A stretch of 64,000 nt of DNA from Eutypa lata. Its lineage: Eukaryota; Ascomycota; Sordariomycetes; Xylariales; Diatrypaceae. Made by a program: the position numbers and the translations under genes. The stretch covers positions 310,001 to 374,000 of the forward strand of contig JAKULF010000007.1 of the NCBI GenBank assembly GCA_022661535.1, in the 5' to 3' direction. The notes beneath the pieces are model-generated. The model was not told the DNA's origin. It worked only from the letters and a program-made list of their open reading frames with translations, and did not search any database. Below are positions 46,494 through 58,700 of this stretch, in pieces. The first letter of the stretch is position 1. The number at the start of each line of letters is the position of its first letter.

Positions 46494-48250
46494 TCACAAC
46501 GGCTGCTGAATCTTTAAAGCCGAATCGTGACCCTCTAGCGTGACCCGGTCGGCATTGCTGGGAGGGTGGGTGCTCGAAAGACTCGGGGGCAGAATCTTAG
46601 GCTCGATTGCAGTAGGCCTAGTAGCCCCCAGGACTTTGCCGTGGATATCTACAGCCTCCGCAGAGACTTCGAGCAGTTTTGTCTGTGGCACTTGAAGCTT
46701 GGTTTCGAAACTAGTGCGGTACACCTCACCCAGCAGGGTTTTACCGCCATACTCGCCATCGTCGTGAACATAGAAGCGCCAGAGCTTGGTCTCAGTATCA
46801 CCGTTCCAGCTGACATAGATCGTAGTGCCATCATCAGAGCTTAGCGCCGCGATAGCCGGCTCCTCGTTTGGAAAGCCCGTCCAGTTGTAGCGGTAAGCGC
46901 GATAGTTCTCGACCGCAACGCCGAGAAGACCGGAATCGACGTATGCGTGGAATATTGCCGTCCCATTAGAAAGGTACTCTGTCAGAGCACCTTCCGAACC
47001 CCAGTTCACGAGGGTATTTCTATTGGGAAGCACCTGCATCGATCCTTGAGATTTGGACAGGAGATCATCTGGAGGTAGATAGTCTTGAACCAGTTTTGCC
47101 TCCCAAGAGGTCGTGTTGAGCTTGATGATCTTCCCGCTGCTGGTGGGCGCCGTGTGGACTTCGTGACCACCTCCATGTTCAGTGCCGTGGGCGCTGTTAT
47201 CGTAAAGGCTGATGATCTCGACGTCGGCATACTGCTCTAGGAAGCGAGCATGATGCTGGAAGCAAAAGGTCGCGTTCTTGGGGACGTGGAACGAACTGTC
47301 CTTGCCGTCAAGTTTCCAGATGATGTTGCCATCGGTTCCGTTGATCTTGTGAACGCTGCAGGCGTCACGGGCGGAGATCAAATAGTTTCCCTCGGCGTCT
47401 TTGTCGACGCTGTTGATGTGGAAGTAATCCCACGCGTCGGAACTGTTATACCCTGATCCAGCTTGTCCTGGGTTGATAGGTAGGATAGCTTCTGTGCGGG
47501 CGGTTAGCGAGGATTTCAAAATCGAGCTGGTGCGATGTTACTAACCGTCAGGAGAGACATGATCAAGACTAGCCCATTCAAACAGAACTTCCCCTGTGGC
47601 AATATCGAGCTCTAATTCAACGTCAGCTATTGCCATTTGGTGTTTCACTCACTATAGATGAGGCTCAATGGGGGTTTCAAACCTTGGATAATCGCATTCA
47701 CGATCCACTGCTGTTCGGGGCTCGCACCCCAAGACGTAAGATCTCTTGGCACGGGCTGATAAATCTGAATCAAACCCGTCTTCTCATCAACGATCTTGAA
47801 CTCGTGTTTGTCGACCAGCTTATGGTGGCCAGCCCTCAGCTCTCGGATTGTCTCGTAGTGGTGATCCATGAACGTGATGTGACCATGTCCATGGCCGTAC
47901 CCGGGATTATGGTCCCCTTCGAAGCTGAAGAGCATATCCTGGCCATCCCAGCGACCGGCCTGGAAGTTCGTGGACCAGATGCTGAAGATGCCGTACCCAG
48001 ACCACACGAGATCGCCGTTGTCGCGGAAGATGTAAGGGCCGGCCTGTCGAGGACCGTGCTGCTCGCTGGGCGTGTCCGGTAGTCCCGCGAAGGGGGCGAC
48101 GAATAGGTAGCCCTGTTCAACGTCCTGGGTTGCCGGGATCGTGATGTTCAGTCGCGGCGGACTCAAGTCGGGACGCGACCTATACTGCCAATCGGCACTG
48201 GCTAGGTGGGCGAGTGACCAGAGCACGCCGGTGCACCAAGTAGCTCTCAT
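46494..48250 (-). CDS. Arylsulfotransferase (ASST)-family protein, secreted
   Basis: 543-aa protein from exons 48250-47683, 47611-47546 and 47491-46494; introns of 71 and 54 nt. The first donor is GTTTGA, less common, but the join restores IIQ-ELDIATGEVLFEWASLDHV, the family core, with a CTGAC branch site before the acceptor. Residues 1 to about 19 form a signal peptide (MRATWCTGVLWSLAHLASA). Beta-propeller-type blocks follow: PYIFRDNGDLVWSG, GHGHGHITFMDHHYETIREL, DAWDYFHINSVDKDAEGNYLIS, HKINGTDGNIIWKLDG, FCFQHHARFL and NTLVNWGSEGALTEYLSNG. ASST enzymes move sulfate between phenolic compounds in bacteria; the fungal branch is biochemically little known. The C-terminus has no GPI signal or TM helix. 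Confidence 0.87.
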
Positions 48251-49231
48251 GGTGGGAATCGGGAGCAGGACGTGAACGATTGGTTAGTGCTGGATGCGTC
48301 AGCCGTTGACTCCATGGTCCCGAATTTAAGGAGGGTACATTAACCTTGGTGGGAGAACACGAGCCCTAGATAGCCCTTCTTATTTGTTCAAGTCTGATGG
48401 TATGAATGTGATTACAGAAGATTGAGCATGCACACAGTTACAACTCAGTCCATTGTATCACAAGTTGGGAGTTGTTTAAAGTAGTGGTGTCTCTTTCAAG
48501 TTGAAATACTGCATTTTTCTAGTCTAATGACGCACCTCTCACCTGGAAATGACGCCATAGCATATCCCGTTATTGCAAAATCTCACCAAAATTGATGTGC
48601 TAGATATGATCATCTCTCTCACTGTGTCTAACAAGACTGATAGATTACCTGTTAGTAGCATGGTTACCTCGATATAAGCATCCTGTAAGTGGAGGTGATA
48701 GAGCTTGGGCGGAGCGAGTACATGAATTAAACTACTGGAGATTCGTGATGTGCTAGAGGGGCAAAATGACACCATTTCTGGCAAGTAACAGGCGACCTCC
48801 AATCAAATATACAGGATACCGAACTCCGCAGGCTGTAATCGAATCAGAGTTTTCGCGATGCTGCAGGAAGAGTGATGATATACTGGGTAAAGAGCCAATG
48901 AAACCCATCCACTTGGGAGGAGATCACATTTGTGCAATCAGGTATCATACGCCCTAGATGTCGTTGGAAAATTCCATTGGAGAGGTTATGTACGTAGGAG
49001 ATTGATAATATGCATATATCCAATTTGAAATGCGATCGACACCCCGGGTGAGTCAAAGCGACGTAATTTTGACATTCTAGAGTCAGATAATTTATACCTC
49101 TTGGCGACATCAATTTAGCGGTGATCTCCTGATGTCGGACGACAAATTGGATTGTTTTTTATTATTATTAAATACAATCATATCTAGTCGAGTAAACTCG
49201 TTGCCTAGGCCCGAAAGGTCAGTTCATCGCC
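48251..49231. other. Divergent intergenic region
   Basis: 1 kb between the starts of the arylsulfotransferase and DHA2 transporter genes. Only short stop-rich frames. Confidence 0.55.
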
Positions 49232-51083
49232 ATGACGCCGCCGCCTTCAGAACACAACGATGGACGAGGGTCAGTTTCCCGGGGAAACGGCTTCGTCGAG
49301 GCCCAAGATCACCAAAACGGCGACGGAGGTGCTAGTGACGGTGAGACGCAACCGCTCCTAGCCATCTCCCCACCCAAAGAAGAAGCATGGAAACCGCCCC
49401 GCCACTTCTACTGGATCGAGCTAGCCATCATGTCGAATGTGTTCCTCTACGGCTTCGACGGCACGATCACAGCCGCGACCTACGCAGTCATCAGCTCGGA
49501 GTTCGACGCGGCGAACACGGCATCGTGGCTCACGACCTCGTACCTGGTCACCAGCACGGCCTTCCAGCCGCTCTACGGCCGCGTCTCCGACATCTTCGGG
49601 CGCCGCATCTGCTTCTTCATCGCTAGCACCACCTTCGGCGTGGGCTGTCTCGGATGCGGCGTCGCTGGGGATATCGTCCTGCTCAATTGCGCGAGGGCGC
49701 TGACGGGTATCGGCGGTGCGGGTTTGATGACCATGGCTACTATTGTGAACTCCGATATGATCCCCTTTCGGAAGCGCGGTATGTATCAGGCCCTGCAGAA
49801 TGGAATCTTCGGCTTCGGCGCCATCTGCGGAGCTTCGTTCGGTGGTTCCATTGCCGATACCATAGGCTGGCGGTGGTGCTTCCTGCTCCAGGTCCCCGTT
49901 GCGCTCGTCGCTTTATTTCTAGGTATCTTGGTTGTCAAGAACCAGCAGAATGACTTCACCCGGGAAGGCTCGAGCTGGAGAGCCGTGTGGGCCGCTGTCG
50001 ATATTTCTGGGGCTCTTCTTCTGGTGGTAGCGATATCGGTCCAACTCGTTGGCTTGAGTCTTGGTGGCAATGAGCTCCCTTGGAGTAGTCCATGGGTTAT
50101 AGTGACCTTAGTTGGTAGCGTGGTTCTCATTGTAATATTCTTCCTGGTAGAGGCAAGGACAACTGCCATCCCTATCATCCCGCTCCGTCTGCTTCAGGGG
50201 CGGCTCCCTATCTCTATCCAGATAGCCAATCTGTGTGTTGGTTTATCTGCGTATGCGGTAAGTCCCCTGTAGCTATGTAACCCACGATTGTTGGATGAGT
50301 ACTTACGTCTTTCAGTATTTATTCATGCTCCCTTTGTTTTTCCAAGTGGTCCTCCTGGACTCTCCTACCAAGGCGGGAGCCCGCTTGGCAATTCCGTCCC
50401 TTGCCACTCCTATCGGATCGCTAATCGCAGGAGTTGTCATGTCGCGATGGGGCAAGCTCATACCCCTTGTCCGTATTGGTGCTCTTCTGATGGCAATTGG
50501 CAATGCATTGGTTGCCTCATTGGCGTTTGTAGACTCGCGTTGGAAGTATTACGCGTATATCTTCCCCGCCAACCTGGGACAAGGCATTGTCTATCCTGGG
50601 ATTCTATTTACGTCATTGGCTACTTTCGAACATGCCGGTATGTGAATCCCTTTACCCCTTAACGATATTTACTAACCCGTGCTCTCAGACCACGCGGTAT
50701 CTGCCTCAACCGTCTACCTCATTCGTTCCTTAGGCACTGTATGGGGCGTGTCGATGACGTCCGCCATAGTGCAGACCACGCTCAGCATCCGACTTCCGAA
50801 CGTCCTTAGTGATGTCCCTGATAAATGGACAGTACGACCCTTTTTCTTCCACTCGACCATTCTATTTTGAAGGTACTGACCCCTTGTCTGCTAGATTATC
50901 GATGCGATCCGGCATTCCGTCGATGCTCTTAGAGAGTTGCCCCCGGATGTACAACTTAAGGCTCGCATGGTATACTACGATGGCATCCGATATAGCTTTA
51001 TGGCTTCAACTGGAGTCGCCTTTGTCGCTATTATTTCTTCTCTAGTTGCTAGGGCGCATGGTTTGCGTAAGACGAGTGGCTAG
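49232..51083 (+). CDS. MFS transporter, DHA2-like (fnx1/vba type)
   Basis: 559-aa membrane transporter from exons 49232-50257, 50316-50637, 50689-50831 and 50895-51083 with donors GTAAGT, GTATGT and GTACGA. After a 65-residue cytosolic tail the helices begin with WIELAIMSNVFLYGFDGTI. Motif A reads GRVSDIFGRR, and the helix-5 motif GIGGAGLMTMATIV and LQNGIFGFGAICGASFGG are typical of drug:H+ antiporters with 14 helices. The second half shows LFMLPLFFQVVLLDSPTKAGARLAIPSL, which is closest in feel to fission-yeast fnx1 and vacuolar basic-amino-acid transporters. Likely vacuolar or plasma-membrane export/storage of basic amino acids or drugs. No biosynthetic gene is next to it. The splice joins are all in phase. 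Confidence 0.88.
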
Positions 51084-51851
51084 CCACCTACTAACAATCA
51101 CAGATTCACCTTCAGGCTAACTAGTGGTCAAGGCTTGTGGGCATCTTCTGTTTAATATTGGACTGCAACTTGATGCCGGATCGCAACGAAGTCTTAACCT
51201 GCTTGGAGCCAATATTGAGTTGTACAAACACAATTTATAGAGAGTATAGAGAATATAGAGGAAACTCGGAACATGCTAGGGCTTTACAGTCCTAAGAGGC
51301 TTACTTACGAATAGACGGTAGACGCTTCGCTACTATATCTAATAGGATTTCGTCGTTCTACAAGACGGAAGGAAGCCTGTCGGAGCTTATGGAAGAGCCC
51401 ACTCTTCAACAGTTATGCTGGAACAATTAGCTTCAAGGAAATATCATCCAAGGACAATCCGGACTTACCTAGCATAGGGACCTTATCATGGAGAAATGGA
51501 ATAGGTATCGCGAGATCCGATCTCCAGTATTCCTAGCGGCCCGTCAACGGCCCGTTCACATAATGATCTGATGTCAGGGGCTTTTCAAACACTTCAATTC
51601 CCATTGGCTGAATTGTCCCGTTGCATGAGCTTAGCAAAACAAGCTAAGGCAGGCTTGGCAGGCTAAGGCTCTTCCGACCCTTGTCATTCCAACTTTGAAT
51701 CAACGACCCCACCAAGACAGCAAAGCAAGCAAGCACATGTTCACTTTCCTAAATTCGTTATCATAAGCTCAGCACATCTCCCCCTTTCACCGCCCATAAC
51801 TACTTGAATATTGTTAGCAATCCATAGTTAGAAATAATTACCTCTTGCGCG
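51084..51851. other. Intergenic region
   Basis: Promoter side of the phosphoesterase gene; contains AAGCTAAGGCAGGCTTGGCAGGCTAAGG, a GGC(A/T)AAGC-type local repetition near 51640-51670. No gene. Confidence 0.5.
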
Positions 51852-54076
51852 ATGCCAGAGAGGACGAAGCCGCCGCCTGATGAGTCGGTTACTTATAGCT
51901 CGGGTCCTCACGATACCCCTCCGGATCTAAGAATCCTGCACTACAATGATGTTTACCATGTCGACTCGTCATCGGCGGAGCCCGTGGGCGGTGTAGCTCG
52001 GTTTATGTCTCTCATCAAACATTACCAACAAGATGAGAAGTTTGAAGGACAGCCTTATCCAATTACTTTGTTTTCTGGAGATGCGTTCAACCCGAGCTTG
52101 GAAAGCTCCGTCACCAAGGGTATGTTTGCACTTTGAATGCTCTCGGTGATGTGATGTGCACTGTCTCCATATGAGAGTGGTTCCTATGTAGTTCTGCATG
52201 CAGTATTCGGCTCGGAGTGTAACACTTTTATATCTACTTAATTTTACGACTAGGTAGCAGGTGCTAACATCACATCTAGGTGATCACATGGTTCCGTTGT
52301 TGAATAACATTGGCACGGATGCAGCAGCATTGGGTGTAAGTGGTCGTGTCGGCCAGTATCATCTTCTCCTCTGGCTTACTGATTTTATAGAACCACGATC
52401 TCGACTTTGGAGTTCGGAAATTCAGACATTTGGCTTCAAAGTGCAAATTCCCATGGCTCATTGCAAACGTGCTCGACCCGGCATTAGGCGACTCGGTGCC
52501 TATCGGAAACGCCAAGAAAACTCACATGATAACCTCTTCCAACGGCATCAAGATCGGATTGATCGGTCTTGGAGAACGGGAGTGGTTAGCTACCATCAAC
52601 AGTCTACCGCCTGATCTTATTTATAAGTCTGCCACGGAGACGGCGAGGGAACTAGTCCCTCAATTGAGAGCCGAGGGAGCCGAGATTGTCATTGCTGTAA
52701 CGCACATGCGCGAACCGAATGACAACAAATTGGCTGAGCAGACTGATGGGATCATTGACCTCATCCTTGGTGGTCATGACCATTACTACAACCACAGTTT
52801 TATCAAGGGAACCCACGTGCTACGATCAGGTACCGACTTCAAACAGCTCAGCTACATCGAGGCTCGACGACGGAGTGACGATTCTGGTAGATGGGATGTC
52901 GATATCACACGGCGTGATGTTACCTCTGCAATCCCTCAGCATCCAGAGACCGTTCATCTCGTTGAAAAGTTGACCGCCAACCTGAAGAAAACCCTTGAGA
53001 AGCCTATTGGATATACGGCTGCTCCCCTTGATGCCAGGTTCAGGACTGTCCGGTTGAGGGAGAGTAACATCGCCAACTGGGTCTGCGACATCATGCGGCA
53101 TTACCATTCCGGCGACTGCGTCATAATGGCCTCGGGCACCATCCGTGGTGACCAGGTCTACGCACCGGGGCCAATCCTCCTGAAAGACATCATGAACTGC
53201 TTCCCGTTCGAAGATCCCGTCGTCGTGATTAAGGTAACCGGCCAAGCGATCTGGGATGCGCTCGAAAACGGCGTATCGCAGTACCCGGCGCTAGAAGGGC
53301 GCTTCCCACAGGTATCCAACATGACATTTGAATTCGACGCCCGAAACCCCGTCGGCTCGCGCATCGTCACCGCGACCATCGGCGGCGGACCCATCGACAT
53401 GGCGAAGAAATACAAGCTCGTGACGCGCGGCTACATGGGCCGGGGCAAAGACGGGTTCGACAGCCTCCTCGTGGAATCCGAAGGCGGCGCCGCGGAGGAG
53501 ATCGTGTCGGAGGAGAACGGAATTCTGATATCCATGATGCTGCGCCAGTACTTCATGTCTCTCAAGGTCATGGGCCAGTGGAAGTACTGGGGCAAGAACA
53601 TGGGCCTCCACTGGGACAAGGTCACGGACCAAGTAGGCTCGACCCACGCCCACCACGACCCCACGCCGGCGCCTACCCCCGTCACCCCCACCATGCACCG
53701 GCGCACCAGCAGCGACTTCCCCGGCAGCGCGGGCAGCAAGGGCTGGGAGGACTGGACGCCGCAGCGGATCCGCGAGCGCAAGGCGAGCGCGGCGCCTCTG
53801 GACGAGTCGGACAGCGAGGACGAGGATGACGGCGACGATGGTGCTAGAGGTAGGCGCAGGATGGCTGCTGCCGTCGGCGGCGACGGCGGGATCGAGATGA
53901 TCGATCGCGAGATGCAGGTCATGCGCCGCGTCTTCGGCAAGTGGGCTCGTCTCGCGGGCGTCGACTGTGAGGTTGTGGATGAGCTTAAGGAGGGCGAGTT
54001 CGACGTCGATTGGACCAAGGCTATTGCGCCGCGGGTTGAGGGACGGATTGTTTGCTTGGGTGGGGAGCAGAAGTGA
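51852..54076 (+). CDS. 5'-nucleotidase / metallophosphoesterase family protein
   Basis: 669-aa protein from exons 51852-52119, 52280-52335 and 52391-54076; the first intron is 160 nt, the middle exon only 56 nt. Joins restore TKGDHMVPLLNNIG and ALG-NHDLDFG. The metallophosphoesterase motifs are ILHYNDVYHV (about 29-37), FSGDAF, GNHDLDFG (N109-H110-D111), AVTHMREPND and LILGGHDHYYN (H237, H239). The 5'-nucleotidase C-terminal domain follows with RESNIANWVCDIMRHY, ASGTIRGDQVY and LKDIMNCFPFEDPVVVIKVTG. No signal peptide or membrane helix is present, so it is probably cytosolic. A linker of Pro/Ala/His and an acidic run (DESDSEDEDDGDDG) precedes a C-terminal 70-residue extension not part of the enzyme. 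Substrate could be nucleotides, UDP-sugars or cyclic phosphates. Confidence 0.88.
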
Positions 54077-54478
54077 GGAGGTTGGACTAGTGGATTAGGG
54101 CGCTGATTCAGGTGTGGTTATGATGGATTGATTCATTGATTTGGTCACGATGTTATGATAAAATGAACGATTTGGTTGGGGTTGGTGGCATGGAATCGGA
54201 TGGCTAGGATAGATAGCAGAGTACTACAAAAAATAGACAGAAATCAACGGATAGGTACTTGGTCATCCCTATTTATGCATGTATGGGCATGTCAAAAGAC
54301 AACATTAGTTACACTTCCAGAGAAGTATCAGTCTCTGTCAGGGGATAAGGTATAGATCATAGATAAAGTGGAGGCCAGCGCTATAAGGTGGAGACTAGTC
54401 TAAGTGAGAAGCTTCCATAAAGGGGGCTTTGCTCCTTCGAGTTGCAAGGAACAAGGCGTTAATGGTCAAAACTATCCT
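54077..54478. other. Tail-to-tail intergenic region
   Basis: 400 bases between convergent 3' ends; nothing recognised. Confidence 0.5.
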
Positions 54479-54936
54479 TCATCCCCTTTCAAGCGATGTC
54501 TCCTTCGCCCTGACAGCCTCCCTGATAGTAATTTCTATTGAAGTAGATATGAAATCACATTCGATTATCTCATCCTCGACCGACGTCGAAACTGGATCCA
54601 AGCCACCATTGTCTCGGTTGTTTCTACTCTCCTGTATATATCAATGTATCAAACTTCGTAATTCATCCACATAGGCCCGACTTAACTTACATTAACATGC
54701 ATGAGACCTTCCTCAAGAGCAGCAATCGCATCACCGGAGTGAGCGACTCTGCGCCTGCTTTGGGCTAACTCGATTCCAATCGGTGTTGACAGTATAAGGG
54801 TGCGGGTTTGTTCGGATCTCGGACGAGATGATCGGCGCCGATAGAAATACTTTATCAGAAGTTGGAGAGTGGGAAGGCATATTGACATTATAACCAAAGT
54901 CACAATACCAAAAATGGCTTCATTTGATAATCGCAT
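54479..54936 (-). CDS. Small single-helix membrane protein
   Basis: Predicted 132 aa in two exons, 54936-54691 and 54631-54479. The first exon, MRLSNEAIFGIVTLVIMSICL, starts with a short lumenal or extracellular N-terminus, one hydrophobic helix (about residues 6-29) and a basic stop-transfer block (YFYRRRSSRPRSEQTR). A minimal reading would stop after 84 codons, but the last two codons before it are a consensus GTAAGT donor; splicing to the CAG acceptor at 54632 keeps the frame open for 50 more codons, ending TGA. The added tail is acidic and polar. Small fungal proteins with an N-terminal SNEA helix and a basic flank are common and of unknown role. It lies between the phosphoesterase and Clr5-ankyrin genes. 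Second exon is inferred from splice signals. Confidence 0.5.
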
Positions 54937-55314
54937 CCTGCGAAACCTGAAGGACTAAGAGGGTGGAGATGGTGGCAACGGAAATCACCCGGAAAGTTCG
55001 TGCAAGACACATATTATAGTAATCATTTCAAATCCCAAAGGGAGAGGTGAGGTGTCTAAATAAGATTATACCTTTACTACTCAAGACTCACATCCACATA
55101 TCAAGAGAAGTCCTCGATAATTGCTCTCCTTCTGGATATTGGATTGGTGTAAGGCTGTTATAATTGTAATGTGGTTACATTTACTGTTTTTTGGACAATA
55201 CAGGATGGGTGGCTGCAGAGCAGCATGTTAGATAGATGGCTGTGTTGAATGCTGCCTCATGCTGACTGATTGGAAGGGGAATCCAGAGCCTAATCAGAAA
55301 TTGGACAACCCTGA

Positions 55315-55363
55315 ATATTGGACGGCCATAGATATTGGACAGCCGTAGATATTGGACAACGCC
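55315..55363. repeat. 17-bp tandem array carrying TTGGACA
   Basis: Units ATATTGGACGGCCATAG (55315-55331), ATATTGGACAGCCGTAG (55332-55348) and a partial third copy (55349-55363). Extra TTGGACA words occur at 55191, 55301 and about 55527. Confidence 0.75.
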
Positions 55364-55660
55364 ACCAAACTGATAACAACAGGGCGATTGTGTTCTGGTT
55401 AATGATACGCTGACTGCATCACAGATTTACCCCTATTGGCTGGCCGTCCTTTAGGTGCATGACTGCTAGCATGCAAGAGTTTGTCACTCGACGTCTTCCC
55501 GTGCGCCACGGGAAAGCCACTAGATTTTGGACAATGTTGTGCAACCCTACCAAGCCTACATCGAAATGTCTCTATTATTGAAGCTTAGACCACATGGGAT
55601 CCCTAGGCTAAAATACTACGTAGGTGTTCCCCGCTCTAGCCTTGCCCCCTCGTATGGGGT

Positions 55661-55668
55661 TTATAAGT
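55661..55668 (+). promoter_or_regulatory. TATA-like element upstream of Clr5-ankyrin gene
   Basis: TTATAAGT about 120 bases before ATG 55781, followed by a CT-rich tract (CCTTCCCACACATCTTCC). This spacing resembles a core promoter and argues for a start near 55781. Confidence 0.45.
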
Positions 55669-55780
55669 ATAAGGTCCTTCCCACACATCTTCCATTTCGC
55701 ATCCTTATTTACATTTCCACTACAACTAAGTTGCGACACCGAAGCTCAATAATTTCATATTTACCAGACAGTTTTGAACC

Positions 55781-58700
55781 ATGTCGACTCAACACTAATA
55801 CCACCCAGTTCCCCTTCGGGATCTATGGAGTCAGCATGCACCTATCATTCGACAACTATACGAAGTCGAGAAGAAGACACTCAAGGGAGTGAAGCATATC
55901 CTAGAGACCGAACATAACTTCCCAAATACACCGTAAGCCTCACCCTCCACATACACATGCATAGCAATTTGCCGCATGACTCACCACTCAAATAGGCTAT
56001 CAACGTATGGGATGAAACTACGATCTAAGCTTGGGCTTCGTAGGAAGCTTAAGAAGACCGACTGGCCAATTATATATAATCATTACCTGAAAGGAGAAGA
56101 AAGAGAACGTGGTATCTATCTCAATGGCTTGCGGATCCCCTGGGACAAAGCGTGGAAGGAGATTAGAAGATCTGGGGCACTGACAACTTACCAAGGTAAC
56201 CCCCACCAGATATTCACGTTACCATTATAATAAAAGGATACCATGCTAAACATTAACACAGGTCAAGATGGAAGCCTTCCAACGGATATAGTTATACGGA
56301 CACCGTCTCCAGTCGGGCAACCCATCGTCTCAGCAGCAACCGTTCCCGGTTCATGTGAACTAACCAGTTCGTATAATTACCAAAGAACACTTGCTCAGCC
56401 ATACAGTAAGCCTTCCCGAGTTAGCATAATCTTCTGCATCTAATAGGATTCAGACATGTTGCCAGGGTTGAATACCCAACAAACGAGCTCCATGTCGTCC
56501 CCTGAACTTCCACGACCATCACCTAGGTATCCCATTGACGGGCATTCGTATCCACATATGCCGCAGCAATCAACAGCATCTGGTCGAGATCTTCTATCGA
56601 TGAAAGGGGCCACGCAAACATCACAATGGGCATATGGTGGTTGGACTGCCAGTTTTCTTCGGAACATCCCCTCAAACATCTTCAAGAACAATTTGAAAAG
56701 TAAGCAATAGCTCCTATAAGAATAATGATATTTGACCGGGGGGTACTAAGGTTTGAGTTAGCTATCATCAGTGACACAAATCCCGGCACCAATCTATCCA
56801 ATATGGCAAATGAATCCTACATGTACCCGGGGCTCGAAGAAACACGCCGGGCTCACAACTTGAATCTACTCGACTTCCAGGAGCAACACCATGTCCATGG
56901 AGTACCTAGTGCGACTTTTGACTGTTATTATTATTTAGCCAAGGCACTGTGTATGCTATCAAATAACTTATTCAGTCATCGGAGACTCACGCTAGGGAAA
57001 ATTGGAGACGTTTTCGAGGACCTATTCAATCGAGTTCCCAGGCCAGTCCTCCGAAAAGTCCTCGAGAACGACATTCCTACCACCAAGGCTGCGTGGGAAG
57101 CTTTAGTCTATCTTGCCTGGAGGGCTGAACGTAAAGATATGTTCTTGTTTCTGATGGCGGTTGGAGCCCACCACCCCCAGTGGGTTCTAGAGAATGGATA
57201 CTCGTATCATGTCTTTGCCGCTTTCATGGATTGCCCGGATGTAATTCAAAATCTGTTAGAAATTGGCGCTCGTCCATATCGTTCAAAATGCAAATACCCT
57301 TATTCAATGTACCGTCGGCCTCCCATTATCGAAGCAGCTCTTTCTGGGAGTTTACAATGCGTTCAACTATTAATAGATAGCTGCGACGCGAACCAACTCC
57401 AACAGCTGGGTATTGAGGATGGTTTCGAGACATACGTCCTGGCGCTAGAAAATAAACTATTCATAACTAAACACGAGTTTCAGCGCATGAAGAGGGTGAC
57501 CTTAGACAACGAGGTGCACAATCGCATTCTGGATTTGCTTTTGAAAAACGGGGCAAATGTCGATGCCCCGTACAAACACCTTGTTGACCATAAAATCCTA
57601 ATCCAAATGTTCTATTCGTCAGAGAAAATCGTTAGGACATGGCACCTTACCCTATTAGAATTTACTGTCTACTCGAAATTAGCGATTTTCCATCGACTAC
57701 TTCCATACAGCACCAGGCCATCACAAGAAATTACTCGTATTGGGGTATACATTGCAGCGGAAAGTGGCAGCGATACTTTGCGGGACTACCTAGGCTCAAG
57801 AACAGCACAAGGTCTCACGGAAACAATCCGGTTCCTAGAGATTGTTCTTGTGGAGCAGTTTCTATGCAATGGATCAGAAATCGATAGTACCATCGTACAA
57901 GCATTAGTTGAAAATGGTGTCGATGTCACACTGTCATCTTTACGTACGGGAGTATATGATCTCTTGTGTGGGCTAGTGTTCCAGGCTAGGGAACGCGGCT
58001 TTAACAACCACACAACTTATTGCCTGAAGCTACTACTCCGCCAAGGGGCAGTCATAAATTCAAATGTTCTACGCCTTGCAGTCTGTAACCGCGGTTCCAG
58101 TTCTTTACAGTCGCTTTTTGAACTTGGAGTAGATCTGAAAGAGAAGGCCAGCTTAGCGTTGTGCACTGCCGCCCGTTTCGGTAATTACGAAGCAGTATCG
58201 TGGTTACTAACTGCGGGCGTGGATATCAATTCAAAGTTGATCGTACGCGATAGACAACTGAATATCATTTCTGCAGCCGCATCTCGTTTTATTTCGGACA
58301 TCGACATCCGTTCAACATTAGTGCCTATACCCATAACCTTTTCGGCCAGTTGTGGTATGCTAGAATATCTACTTAGCATGGGGGCAAAGTTAAGTATACC
58401 ACAGGGTTCAATTTCATCCGATATCGCGAGGGATATCCTCACAAGCACAGGACCGGGCCGTAATGAAACATTAAAGAAGGCACAACTCTTTATAGGTTTG
58501 TGGCTCGATCCTCACCAGGTACCATGCTCCTGGGCATTTCAGAATACCTACGGAGACTACATTGATTCCTGCAGCTCAGTTCGGCGGCACGAGCTCCTCG
58601 AACTCGAAGTTTTCGAATTCCTGTTCAGAAGCGGTTGTCCCGTTATCCCTAGTTCCTCTTTAACTGATTTGATCCAACGTGGTGGGAATAGTACCTTGAT

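Larger units (their letters stand above)
54937..55780. other. Intergenic / promoter region of Clr5-ankyrin gene
   Basis: 844 bases with a TTGGACA-rich array and a TATA-like element; may hide a 5' exon of the Clr5-ankyrin gene (see that entry). Confidence 0.5.

Noticed and set aside
1..48250. Sulfatase and arylsulfotransferase as one sulfate-ester pathway
   Set aside because: They are 45 kb apart with unrelated genes between; shared chemistry alone is not support.
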